From Anas platyrhynchos (lineage: Eukaryota; Chordata; Aves; Anseriformes; Anatidae): DNA of 64,000 bases. Numbering within the stretch: position 1 is the first letter of the stretch; each line of letters opens with the position of its first letter. The notes under the pieces are model-generated. The model had not been told where the DNA came from. It saw only the letters and a program-made list of their open reading frames with translations, and did no database searches. This document shows positions 36,101-48,969 of the stretch, piece after piece. The stretch spans positions 52,668,501 to 52,732,500 of the forward strand of contig NC_092590.1 of the NCBI RefSeq assembly GCF_047663525.1, in the 5' to 3' direction. The position numbers and the translations under genes are program-made.

Positions 36101-36520
36101 AAGTACTGTTTGTTTCTTTTTCTGACCACATCCCTGTGCTAACCAAGAAGAAAAAAGAATCGGGAAAGAAACAAAAGGTTGTGTATGAAAACATTGATTT
36201 CCATTTGAGAGAGGGTGTATATATATGATTTAAATTAGGGACATACTTTATTACTGTAACTAAAGATTGTAGATAAAAAGTGCATTGTTTATGTATACTT
36301 ACATAGATGAAATGTGTGACAAGTTGAGTTTTGTGTCAGTTCCCCCCCCCCATGAAAAAGGGGGAAAAATAATTAAAAATTGTTAACCTTTGAGCCTTTG
36401 AGCTGAATAGCAACTCTGAAGAAATATCTAGACTTTTGTTTGACTTTGAATCAAAAATTTAGCGGTTCTGGAAATTGACATCTCCATTAAGTGTCTAATA
36501 TTTGTGTTTTTCCTTTTCAG
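24114..36520 (+). other. FRYL: Presumed FRYL 5' intron, first part
   Basis: After the island (to about 24.6 kb, with long G-runs) this is ordinary AT-rich intron. It contains a CR1 fragment (26593-26751), poly-T near 25718-25733, an 18-bp palindrome (27187-27204), a 22-bp near-palindrome (35140-35161) and two imperfect copies of an 18-bp sequence at about 26211-26272. No coding exon was recognised. The strand is T-rich compared with the region left of 20 kb. Confidence 0.5.
26593..26751 (+). mobile_element. CR1 LINE 3'-end fragment
   Basis: Begins at GGCACAGGCTGCCCAGAGAA and runs through CTGCCCATGGCAGGGG to the CR1 3' terminus (CCATTCTGTGGTGATTCTT). It is 5'-truncated and non-coding, in the same orientation as the presumed FRYL transcript. 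Confidence 0.92.
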
Positions 36521-36727
36521 TGTTTTTTACTTCATTTGTCTGTGCTGTGTTTGGAGATCTTTTTCTGGTATTTGGCTGCACACCGGCTGACTCGTAGCTG
36601 TTTACATCTTGTCTACTCTCACATCTCTACGCACACGTTGGAATCAAGGGGAAAATGTCTTGATGGATCCATCCTGAGTGTGATATGCTAGCAGTTCACA
36701 TCGTTGGTTAGCAATGGCTTTTAAGTG
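36521..36727 (+). other. Possible FRYL 5'UTR exon
   Basis: A good acceptor (TTTTTCCTTTTCAG, ending at 36520) is followed 207 nt later by a good donor (AAGTG|GTAAGA, GT at 36728). The interval has more CpGs than its surroundings. An ATG near the 3' end (36713) leaves the exon in a phase that does not suit the known FRYL start, so if it is real the exon is probably non-coding. Splice-site pairs like this also arise by chance. Confidence 0.3.
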
Positions 36728-39189
36728 GTAAGACCTTTTACAGAATTCTGCCATGAAACATGTTTTCACATCCATGGTTTTTCTTCCCTTTTTGCTTAGG
36801 TCTTTGTCTATATTGTACACACATCCAACTTTGAACTACTACTTCAGATGTTAGTTAACTGGATGGCAATGTGTTTGTGCTGTTTTACATAAGAACACTT
36901 GCTCTGATGTGGTATGGTATTGCATCTGATCGTGGACAGAAGCAAATGTCTAGGGAAGAAAAGAGCAGGGCAAAGAGTGTTTCAACTTCCATTCTGCAGA
37001 TCAGGGATTTCCTAAGCCAGATGTAATTCCTGTACTTCTAGTAATCCTCTAATTGTACGTTTAGTTATTCGCTCAGGTATTTCTGTATGTTCAGTAATTC
37101 TTTCTCACGTTTTCTTTCATATATTTGTGTAATCACTGGAAATTGACTTCGTGATGCTAATAGAATCTTCCCTTAGGATGTGTGGGCAGGTGTCTGAGCT
37201 CTGTCCTCTTGTGGATAAAGCCAGGTAGTGCAGCAAATTAGCAAAGGCAATCACAATTCCTTGTATAGATGCTCTTTTCTTTATTGCTCTTTATATAAGG
37301 ATATGTTGTAAGTGTATCTGTACTGATGTCAAGCACAGGGCAATTGCTGTGGATAAAGCACTTCTGTGCTGAAGTGGATGCAGATAGATGTAACTAATCT
37401 AACACCTGGATCGTCCTTAGGGAAGCAGTACCTGACATTATTTTCTATATTTGACTGATAAAACTGATTAGTCTATACTTCCTTCTGGTCTTTTGAGAAC
37501 AGAAGACATTTTGGCATGACAGAAGGAAAACACTGAAATGCAATTATTTCTGCAGTATTTGCTCTGTGGACTTAGGTATTTAGTATACTAAATATTCTAC
37601 AATGTTTTTAATTTGGCTCTCTCTTTCCTTTATTGTATTGTCCAATGTATTATTCACAGGAGAAGAAAACAATAAAATAGAATTGGAATATATTCTTAAG
37701 TTCTGCATTGGAACATCTCCAGTGTATCATATTGCTGTTTGCCTCCATCTCTGCCTTTCATACCTGGATGTGCAATGTACTGATATGCTTGACTTTTTTT
37801 GTTAGAATTTTATAATGTAATGATTTTCTTCTGATGTGTTCTTTCCTTTAGATGGATAGTAAATATGTTGCTATAGAAGTCTTCTTTGAACATCCTTACC
37901 TTTCTGTTGCTCAGGGGAGACAAGTATGTTTTTTTTTTTTGCTTTAGAACAGGAAATGCAGAATAGTAACAGGAAAAGTGATATAGAAGGCTTGAGGACG
38001 TCAGTATTTTCACTCTCAGTAGTTCTATAAAGGGTGTTTATCATGCTTTGGGCAACTCCAATTTTACTTTACTTTTAAAGATTTTAATGTGTGTATTATG
38101 TATAGGTGTCTATATGTTTACTTAGAAAATATGTTCCAGTGTCATTTGAACATTTGTTCTCACTCTGCCGTGTTACAGGTGCATTTCTGCTGAACAGTTT
38201 TGTAGCACATGATTAGAATGACAAATGAGTCACAGAATGCTTAACACTTGACACTGTATGTTGTTCAAATAATGTGGAACATATGAGACACATCTGCAAG
38301 AAAAGATGAGGATGCTAATAGGGACACAGAAGAGCTGCTTAGCCTGTAGAATGGGAAAGCTGTGTGGAGGACTGAGGGGTGGGGAGAGGTTAATGGTTGA
38401 AATGGTGTTGTAGGATTTCTCTCATCTAAGATTCTCCAAAATTCAGAAGGTCAGAGTTGTGTTTTTTGACAACAAAAATTCATAAAAAGGGTTTTTCTTT
38501 TTGAACCAGTTTCCATCATGGAGAACAATTTCATATTTATTATAAGTGATAATTTTAATTAGGAAAAATATATGGTCATAAGGAAATATTATGTAATTTA
38601 CTTGTATATTGAACATAAAATAGGACGCTATCAGTGGTGGTGCTTAACACCTGAAATAAAATAGATTTGGCCTGCAAAAGGGCTTGAATTATTGCAGATT
38701 TTTTCTAGAAGAATGAATTGCTAAAAAGTAGTGGAGAAGGAAACTCTTGTGTGCCAGCTGACTTTGATCTTGGTTAACTCTGCACTCTTACAGCTCTGAA
38801 ATTATTTACAGCTATCTGTGCACAGGTGTCTTAATCCTATTTTTAGTATGTTTTGGTCAGACAACTATCTTATTGATTATAGAGATGCTGCTCTTTTTCC
38901 ATGAGCAGCCAGCAACAGTTTCCTTGAAACGAATTGTCTTGGCCAGATCTTTAACTAAAGAGAAACAGCATGATGCAGATGCAATTTGTGCAGTAATAAG
39001 AACCACGTTACACTTCAAATCTATGGTAAAGTACATCTATAGAAAGAAGGACACAGGTCTTTAGGGAATTGGAAAATGCCTGTCCCTTGGCTAGTAGGGA
39101 ATGAAAATATAGTATGTCTTTATACAAAACAAGTACTTTGCTTCAAAGTCAGGGAGACAATGATAGGCATCTTTTTTTTTTTTTTTCAG

Positions 39190-39393
39190 AGTTTTGGGCA
39201 AAGCACAAGCCATGCAGCTATTCTCATCTCTCATATGCAGTTAGAGCTTTCCTGTGGAAATGTTAGTTCTTCTTGGTTGTGCTTCTGCGCAGCAGGGCTT
39301 AAAACATCCTGCCTTTCTTTGCCCAGAGGCAATGGGCACCCCTTCAGGAAGTCTTCAGGAAGTCTTGCCTCTGCTCTCCTTAACTCTTCTGTA
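39190..39393 (+). other. Possible cryptic or lineage-specific exon
   Basis: A run of T followed by CAG (AG at 39188-39189) forms a very strong-looking acceptor. A GTA|GTAAGA donor lies 204 nt downstream, with one frame open throughout. It has no recognisable protein similarity. It includes an 11-bp tandem duplication (TTCAGGAAGTC) at about 39342-39363. Confidence 0.2.
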
Positions 39394-42300
39394 GTAAGAA
39401 CTTCAAAAACAAACAAAACCCCCAAACCTCTCCAAAACCAGTCCCTGATCCTTTAACTTGAGACACACCTTAAGGATTTGGGCTAAAATGCATAGCAGAT
39501 CTGAAGGAATCACAGCTTTGTGAGAGAACATGCTTAATTTTAAACATATTTCTCTGGCTATTATGCATGAATTGGTGGAAGATACTGCTGGTTTGGACAA
39601 AATGACAATTGTGGCACCTCTTTGTTTCCATTTATACATAGTCAGCTGTCTTGAAAGAATCTTACTATATAAGCTTACCTGTGCATGTTAATGGATGTTA
39701 CATGCTGATCAGTCTTTATAGATTTTTCTTCCTGTTTGTTACAGCAGGTTAATTTGAAAATAATGTTTTTGAACATTCATTATTTAAAAAATGGAAAGCA
39801 GCAAAGTTTGTTTAGCAGTATTTTCCTTAAAGAAGAAGTAATTCCAGCCTGAAACTTTTTTGAAAAAGAATCCTCATGTCTTTCACTGTGACAATTGAAG
39901 TATTTTATTTAGAAAGCCACAGGTGTGGAAAGGAAGCAGACACTCTTCAGTTTCTCCAAATGAATGGAACATCAATTTTTCTTTAACTAGAGGAAACTAG
40001 CCTAGCCTTCCCAGGAGATCGTGCTCAGCTATGTTTTAAATTTCAGTGTTTGTCTCTTTCTGCTCTTCCAAAGCGTTTTTTCCCATATTGCTTCTTAAAG
40101 GAACAGTCTTAATCTCTCCTTCAGATTGGTGTAATAGAGTGTTTATTTTTCAAATCTGAATATTATTTTTCCCCCTAAATTCTTTTACAATACCTGGTAG
40201 TCTCTCATATGATTCTTCTGGTATTAGAAATGAGAATAATCCCATTGAATCTGATGTGCGTTAATTACATGTATACTAACACTATTTTGTTTAAATCTCA
40301 GTTTTTCAGAGTTTTCTTTCATAATGTGCCCAGCTCTTCCATAATGTCTTAATTTGTGGTCTATGTAAAGAAGTAATGTTTCAAGTGTTCTTCAAGCCTC
40401 TCTGCCACCAGGACACTATCAAAAAATCTGAGCATTTGAGCCTGTGTGAAGAAGCAATATATTTGCCTTCATTGCTGTCATTTAAGGAAGGTCTGTCCAC
40501 CCAGCTGCAGAAGCTGCACAATTGGTGTGCATTGTTTGATAATCTTGCTTTTGTGCAGTTTCATAAAGTTCACTGCAGGACTGGCTTTTATTTATTCATT
40601 TTTTTCTCTCAAACAAACCTGCCTGGGTGTGTATAAATGCATAAATGTTCCATGTGTGATAAAAATGGATTTTGTTTCTCTTGGGTGGCTCAGCAATTTG
40701 TTTTTGTTTTTAGCTTCCTTCATCTTCCCACACACTTTTTCTAGTGACTTTGATGTGCTGAGGATTATTTATTCTAGTAGTGCATTTAACAAGTATGTTC
40801 CTTATTTGCTAGTAAACCAAAATTGCTGTTTTGAAACATTTTTTGTTTTTCTCTTTGCTTAGTAGAAATGTTTTTGGACCTTAACTCAATACCCAACTTG
40901 TAGTTGGGTCTCTGTTTCATTTCAAGGATATCCTGACTTTACAAATAGACTGAATAAATGAGATTTCAGCCAGTATCTTATACTGGAAGTTTGTATTTCC
41001 TGACCTGTGCTCAAACTCTGAAACCAAAAACTTTATGAAAATATAAAGTTAAATTTGTTTTAGATATTTATATTTTTATAGTTTCTAGTAGTGAAAGAGA
41101 ATAGATATAAATTTCTTGCCTTTTTTCCCTTTAGAAATGAGTAGTCCCTCAAATTACTTTAGTTCTACCAAATTAGAATAAATACAGCATTCAAAAACAG
41201 ATGTTTTATGATAAATATGAATGACACTTTATAGATAGAGTGATTAGTTACTGGGTGAGTACGTGACTATTGTAGCTAATGACTACTAATATGTACAGAT
41301 ATATATATACTAAACTGCAATATTGTTTTTTCACAGACCTATATAGAGCTCCACTGGGAGCTTTTGATGCTGCATCTGGTGGTCTGATTTTATTCTTTTT
41401 GTTAAGACAAGAGACAATGGAATGCTCTTAAAAAAAAAAAGTCAGACAACTTTTTCAATGGAAAAAATTAAACATTTTGTTACAGAACATTTATTACAAA
41501 TGTTACAGATCAGAAAAATTGTTACTTTAATTATACAATTTGTATAAACTATTTGCTCTAAATAATAGCTGGGGTTCCTCATGTATTACAGTAGTAAATC
41601 ATGCTCAAATGTACTAACTGATAAGAACCTTAATTATTTTACTTTACCACTGTCCTGAATTTAATATAATCATTATGCCTGTAACAGATAAGGAGTGCAT
41701 TTTTTCCTTTAAGACAGGTAGCAATCTTTTTGTAAGCCTTAAAATGTTGGAGACTTCAGCCCAGAGTACCTATTACAACTCCATTTTACTGTAAGAACTG
41801 ATAGACTAGGCTGTTTACTGTTTAAACCAAATTACATAGTTCTGGCAGCAGCATTTGTTCTTTCTAGTTAGCTTCAGATTACAAAGTGGAAATGCACTCA
41901 GCTTGTCAGTGAAAAGAAGAGCAATGACATCTATATTTTAGATAAGAACTTGGAGTGCTGTTGCTTTACATGGGAGAAATTGGTGTTTAAATTTCCCTAG
42001 TAGACGAACTTCCCAAGTGTGACTTGTGTTCCTTGTCTGGGATGGAAAGGTTGGTTTGCTTATTTTAATAGCTAATAAATATTCTGAGTAAAATATTTGT
42101 TTGCTGTTGGTGGCTGTCCTGTGTATTGTTTTTATCTTAGTGCAATATCTTTTTCACAGGCAAAGTAATACAACTATTAGTCAAATCATTAAAAACAGAT
42201 AAAACACAAGCTAGGGAAAAAATAGAGGTGGATGCTTACGTAACCATTTAATGAAAAGAACAGTGTAATTACCAACTTGAATTCCTTTTACTTCTCCAAT

Positions 42301-42881
42301 AATAACTTATTTCCACACTTCAAAAAGGTAATTATGACAGTAACACTCTTGTATATTGTTTGTAAAAGTTGCAATGGAAGGGAATGCTTTCAGTTAGATT
42401 TTTCTTTTTCAGTGTCTACTAAGATGTTGGTCTCCACTTGTGGAAGGAAGTGGGGCAATTGGTGGCTGCATGCTGTTAACAATTTAGAGATTGTTGAATA
42501 ATCTTGGGCTTCAATTTTGCTTGTATGGTAATGGTGCTTTCAGTGGATAAACACCTTTTTGTGTTTAAGCTTTTTAGTTTCTATGAGTAAAATACCTTTG
42601 TATTTCCTATATTGTTTTTCCTATCATGATTAGTCATCACAGAATAAGTGATGCTATATATTGCTCCCAAAAGATGAATGGCAAACTTGCAGTTGGCTTT
42701 TGGTGTATCTAGCATCCTGAATACAGCTCAAGCATTTGCTGAAAATATATTGTCAGCACCGTGTTGACAGTTCTCTGCGCGTAGGGAAGAATGTTGCTTT
42801 ATCAGCACAAGACTGATTTCTACAGGTCAGAGTTGACTGAGCGTTATACCTTATATAATACCATAATATATACATATTAAT

Positions 42882-42897
42882 GTCTGTGTGTGTGTGT
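42882..42897. repeat. Short TG dinucleotide repeat
   Basis: About eight TG units embedded in AT-rich DNA. Confidence 0.75.
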
Positions 42898-44608
42898 ATA
42901 CCTTATACACCTTAATATCATTAATAAAGCATTTCTTAACAGATGAAATACTGTAATCTGTATCAGCATAACAAATCTAGCTCTCTAAATGTGAAACCGG
43001 GGACAAACCTGAAAAGAATGGCTTACAAATGGAGAGAGACAAAGATGACAGTTCTGGCTGTCAAATGTAATACTGAAACAATCTTATATTAGGTATCTAA
43101 GAAACAAAATAAATATTTAACTGAATACAGATCTTCTTAAACCAAATAATAAAAGAAGACTGTTCCCAGCTTATGTGCATTTAATTACTTAGAATGGCAG
43201 GTTTCTGATTGAAAGTACTTGGAATGCTATGCAAGCAGTGTTGGCTTAGTTATAAGAGTATTTGGAGATAACTTTCAATTAAGTTCTGTTCTTCACAGAA
43301 ATTACATTGCTTGAGTGAGATGGTTCTTTAAGAATTACTGATACACGAATCTAAAGCATCTTTTTATGTGAAAAACTTACACTGAATAGTTCAGAGGAGA
43401 TTGAGAATTATCAGAGGTCTAGAAAATATAAAAGGCTAAAAGAATTCTAAAAAAAAAAAAACAGGTTAAAAAAATATAAAGTCAGTTTTCAAACAAATGG
43501 AAGACTGCTGAATTGAAGTCACTGGTTATTGATGTCAGTGCTCAATGGGGCAGCAATGTATGAGCTAAAACTGAAGTTAAGGACATATATGGGAAACGCT
43601 TACAGTAATGAAACATAAAATTGGTAGTCTGGAAAAACTGTAGAACCTTCCATGCTGCTGGCAAAAATCTGTGAAACCTATAGGTATGAGTCACAGAGTG
43701 AGTTGGGGCTGAGTGTGTAGAATGATGAATTGTGGAGCATCTTGAAATCTTTTTTTTTTTTAAATTTGTATTCTGTAATTAGATGTCCTTTCCTGCTGGT
43801 ACTTACTCTGATTGTTTAGCACAAGTGAATAGCAATATAGATAATGTGGTATGTGATTGTAATGACTGAATGTCAATTATTTCAAATCTTATAAAGCCTT
43901 CAAACAGTTGTGTCCTGAATATCAATGTAGTTTCCAGCCTTCTGTTAATTGTAATTTTTTTCATGAGATTTTCGACTTCCCCCCCACAATTAGTGTACTG
44001 TTGTAAATGATACTGGCGGATCTGTGTGTCTCTGGGTAGACTATTACGTGGGTGCTTGTGCTGACATGCAATCTCCTCCTACTTACAGTGAAAGTACTCA
44101 CAGATTTCTTTTGTCAAAGAGAAGAATCAGGCTGGTTCTCTTTTATGAATTCTTCTGGGTTGCCATAATGTAATTAGTGCTTTCTCCACTATGCTGGTAA
44201 AATTTAGTGGGGTGGGATCACAACATGTCTTGTCTCTCTTCAGTTCTAATTTTTGTTTGCATGTAGGCACATCTGTGGAGTTTTGAAAGTTGGATTGTAA
44301 ATTTGTGATCTGAAAGTTATCAGTAGCTTACTTTGGAGAGGTTAATATAATCTTAAAAGTATTGCACGATTTATTGTAGAAGAACAGATCATATGCAGCA
44401 TATCATGAAGAGCTACAAAAATGAATTTGTAGTACCCCCATCTGCAGATTCTGCTCTAGCCTATATTTGGGCTTCTTGTATAGGAAGTGATTTCAGTTTT
44501 CAAGCTGATTTGTATCAAAACTTTTTTTACACCTCTGTAGTAAATTACAGGAAGTGTATGGTATGAATATGACATAAAGCAGACTTATAACTATATATAT
44601 TCCTAGTT

Positions 44609-45060
44609 CATAGAATCATAGAACTTCTTGGGTTGGAAGGGACCTTAAAGACCATCCAGTTCCAACCCCACTGCCATGGGCAGGCACACCTTCCCACTAT
44701 ATCTGGTTGGCCAAGGCCCTGTCCAACCTGGCCTTGAACCCTGCCAGGGAAGGGGACATCCGCAGCTTCTCTGGGCAACCTGTGCCAGTGCCTCATTACC
44801 GTCTGAGTGAAGAATTTCCTCCTCATCTGATCTACGTTGATTCTCCTTTTAGTTTAAACCACCCCACCTTGTCCTGTCATTGTCTGTTCAAGCAAAAAGT
44901 TGCACTCTTATCTGTTCTATAAAGCCTCCTGTAAGCATCGAAAGGCTGCAATAAAGTCTCCCTGGAGCCTTATCTTCTTCAGCCTGAACAGCCCTAGCTC
45001 TCAACACTTCTTCACAGGAGAGGTGTTCCAGGTCAACACTTCGTGGATCAGAGGGCTTCT
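44609..45060 (-). mobile_element. CR1 LINE fragment, about 450 bp
   Basis: On the minus strand it ends with the CR1 3' terminus (CCATCTGG..., AAGGTCCCTTCCAACCC, GATTCTATG). Upstream it shows the blocks for the C-terminal end of ORF2 and the 3'UTR. The frame is broken. The 5' side, about 45.03-45.06 kb, looks rearranged. It is antisense to the presumed FRYL transcript. Confidence 0.92.
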
Positions 45061-48000
45061 GATCAACTTAGTTTATGTATTTTGTATAAATGCATATAAA
45101 ATTACTTTTTCAGAGATGTAAATTTACACAAGAAGCAGTTTTATATGGGAGGGAAAACCACAGAAGTACAGCTATTGATCTTTCTGATTTACCACTAATT
45201 TATTACATGCAGTATTAAAAGTGGCTTTTTTATTCTGTATGATACAGGCTTGTCTGTTCTTGGAAAGTAAAACGTGCATCTATGTGCATATACATGTTGT
45301 ATGTATCATATGGTGAAGGGTCTGTTCATTAGGCTACTGGCATGCAACTATTTGTGTTTCTGAGCAATGTATGAGGACAACTTTTACTTACCAGTAGCAG
45401 TTTCCTTATGTTCTTTGAACAAGACCTTATCTAAGATGGTCCCTGTTGAGGTTGTCTGAAGTATTCAACTGCAGCATATGTGGTTGTTCTTCAAACTAGA
45501 CAATTTTGCATCATCAGAATTAGTCATGTCCTTCTCTATTGCACTTCTATTCAGCTCTCATTTGCAAATTACTGACTGAAGTGTTGCACTTCTACTGTTT
45601 GATACCTAATCAATATGCAAGCCCTCAACATGACACCAGTTCTCAAAAGTGGATGTTAACAAATAATGGATGGAGGGTGCCGGAATGGCCAGGAGTAAGA
45701 ATGAAGGCAGAAGGAACCAGGTGTAACTTAAATCTAATGCTGTAGACCTTTATATCAAGATAATTTGTAGACTTTGCAAGGCAAACCTATTTTCAAGGAG
45801 GTTTTCTATCTTCTGTATGTGTTTCTGGTTTCCAAGTACAATATATCTGCCTTCTCAAAAAAAAAGAACTGTCTACAAGTAAAATGTTTCCAGTGAACAT
45901 AGCTGCCACAGCTTGTTACATGAGACAGCGATGGAGACAGGTCTATGGAACAAGCTTGCTATCAAAACGTGGAACAAGCTGGAAGAAATCTGGAACTACT
46001 GTCTCTGGTGTTACTTGTTCACATAGGATCCATTAAGCAAGCTTAACTTTAATATAACACAAACAAATATTTGGCTGTAAGGAAGTAAATGGAACGCTAT
46101 AAATACTTATCTCATGCAATTACCTTGTTTGTTTGTCTTTACCACATTTTAATGTTACTAACCTGGTCTGTATAGCAGAGCACAGAAGATGTACACCAAA
46201 ACCAGTAAAGCCTTGATCCAGTCAGTCTGTGTGAATGGATATTTTGAAGAGCAGATAAACTTTCTGTGGCCATGTTTCCCATTTTGCAAGGGAAGAACTA
46301 AAATAAGTTGGAGTAGGTAAGCACTATGTATACCAGTACAGAACTAAGTATTTAATCTAGATGTCCAGAAGATTTCAACTGGTATTAGAAACAGATTGCC
46401 CTGTCTAATGTGAACTCAGCCTGCTCATTTAATTAATGCAAGCTATGGTATAGAATCACAACAGAAAAGAAGGATAATGATAATTTCCACATGTCAGTAA
46501 CATTTTAAACATAACTTCCTTGTATAAAATATTAAGCAGTAAACTAAGATTAGGTCAGACTTGGTAAGGAAAGCAAGTGGTGCTGTATGCACTTCCACAG
46601 TCAACTTCTGGAATTACAATGAAGATTATTTTGAACAGTAAACCATAGATTCTTAGATGTTAGACTTCTATCCTTTGGGCATAATTTTAAAGGCTGACAC
46701 TTCTTTAACCATGTGTTTTAATGCAATGCTAGAGAAAACACTAATGAAAGCAGCAATGACAGCTGTGAACAGAGCAGTATTTGTATGAGAAATGTATGTT
46801 GCACCACTTCTTTTTAGCCTTATATAAGGCTAATAATGTATTTGTGTGCTTGTTCTCTGACGCTTATTGTCTGTGATCTGGCTTCTCTGTAGACAAACCA
46901 ATATGAAAGACTGGTAACTCTCTTCCATATATATTTTTATTAAGCATGTAAAAAGCTTTGGGTGAAGGTTTTCAGGTGTTTTGTAGCAATCCAACTTCAT
47001 AGCAGTTTTGCCACTATTCTGAGTAAGAGATTGTTCTTCGTCAAAGCCCTTGTTTTTAAATGCTGTTTTTTTTTTTTTTTAATGACCTTTGCATAGAAAT
47101 GTCAACGTTCTACTTGTCATCATTGATTTTGTTTTATATGGGAAAAGATCTGGTCACTTCCATTGTCATGTAATGGTTTGACGTCTTCTCTTGCTGACTG
47201 AAATGGTGTTCCTACTTGCGTCTGAATCGGTATGATTCAGTGTAGATACTGCTCTGGGATTTGCTTTGAAAATGTAAGTTCTTATGTGAAGAAAATCTGC
47301 CAGTGGAAGAAATTCATAGGTTTGGAAGATCTTGTGTGGTATCTCAGAAGTCAGAACAAGCAAGTGGTTAGTGACAGGAAACCCACATCATTATTCTGAC
47401 TGAGGATTATAAAAGTAGTGGAATAAACAAATACCTTCAACTTCTCAGGAACTCCTAATGTGTTCAGGAAAGCATTGTGTTCTTGCATGCAATTTCAAGA
47501 TAAGAGTTGCTATTACCTAATACACAGATGTTAAAAATTTTGGGGCTTTTTATTAACAGGATAATGTTGCATTCAGTCAGTGAACGTAAATGTTGTGCTT
47601 CGTGTTCAGCTTTTGATTGATTTACTTTGTCAAGTATTTTATTTCTACTTGTGTGTGTGTGTTCTTCTAATGCTGAATTAAAGCCAAGCTCTTAAAACAA
47701 AAAACAACAGCAAAACACAACCTCCAGAAATCCCCAACCTTCCAAAGGAAAAGCCACAAGTAACTCAAAGCCCAACCTCCCATACAGGGCAAGTACAGCT
47801 TAAGTCAATGAAAAGAAATGAAACTCAATAGAAAAAAAAACTCAATAGAAAAAAAATATGGAAAAGTGTCAGATGTTTCTTACTTTAGTCTCACAGAAAC
47901 CTGAAAGCTAGATATTCTTTCAGAGAAGTATGGGGACAACAAACTGTTTGCATGTCCACACATTAAAAAAAAAATCTAATTGTTGAAAAATTAAATGGCT

Positions 48001-48663
48001 TGGATTTAAACTATTTTTATGTGAAAATATAGCTGCAATAAATTTACTCTGATAATGCAGATTGCTTAATGCAAAACTTATACATTGATTTGTCCCTGTT
48101 TATTCTGGTCATTAGCATTTTGCTGCCAAGTTCCATTAATTGAACTGGACTGAGGAAATCATTAATGCTAAGAAGCCTGGGAACTAACTTTTAAAATGAT
48201 GTTTCAAATTTTATGAAGGACATCTTTTTTAAATTTTGATTTTTAAAGGAATTAACATTGCATATGTCAGGTTTCTGCAAGCAGTTAGGCTAAACTGAAA
48301 GTGAGATGACTTCACAGTATCACAAATAAACCATTTTTCCCTTATGCGTACGTTTTTATAGGTTATGTTCTAGGTTGCCTATCTAGTTTCTGTGTCTATA
48401 GGCAAAAAGAAGTGGCTGTTAAGTTAGTTCTAAAACTAAGACTTCTAATTTTCATAGAAAAATATCGTATATAGAGAAAGACATAGGGCTTGTCCTCCCC
48501 ACCCCTCTAGTCTTCTGTGCAAAATTATGACAGTGTCCTGTTAACTGGCTGACAAGCGTGAAGTAAATACGTGGTAACTCTTGTGAATTTAATGCACTTA
48601 GTTTAATTTACAGGCTGGACTGCAGGTTCGATTTCAAGCCCCAGTGTTTTATTCCGTGTTTAG

Positions 48664-48969
48664 TCAAGTATCTTTGGTCTTCATTGCGGGGACAGGGAGG
48701 GGAGAAGAGGAGAGCAGATTGTTTTCCTTGGGAGCAGACAAATTCTTGCAAATCAAGCTTCTATTCTGAGATTGAAGGAGGAAAAACTTCCTGTACTCTT
48801 CTGTACTTGAGTGCCGTAGTAGCTGCTCTATTTTTGTAGCAGATTCGCTTGCACTTGAGGCAGTGATGTTCAGTTTGAACTGGCAAGTTGAAGAAAACAC
48901 TGTGCACCACATAAGGATCATTACTAACAATATGCCCAGTATGGGATTGGGTTGCATAGCTGAAACCAT
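48664..48969 (-). other. Unrecognised 101-codon frame with secreted-protein features
   Basis: ATG-initiated frame. Residues 9-26 are hydrophobic (ILGILLVMILMWCTVFSS) and look like a signal peptide ending near STC-Q. Three N-glycosylation sequons follow (NIT, NRS, NLS), with few cysteines and a Ser/Pro-rich end. I do not recognise a family and saw no flanking exon. It may be chance; the coincidence of a signal-like segment with three sequons is why it is recorded. Confidence 0.2.

Noticed and set aside
40376-40862. Hydrophobic, cysteine-rich 138-codon frame
   Set aside because: The composition follows from T-rich intron DNA; there is no start context, splice structure or family match.
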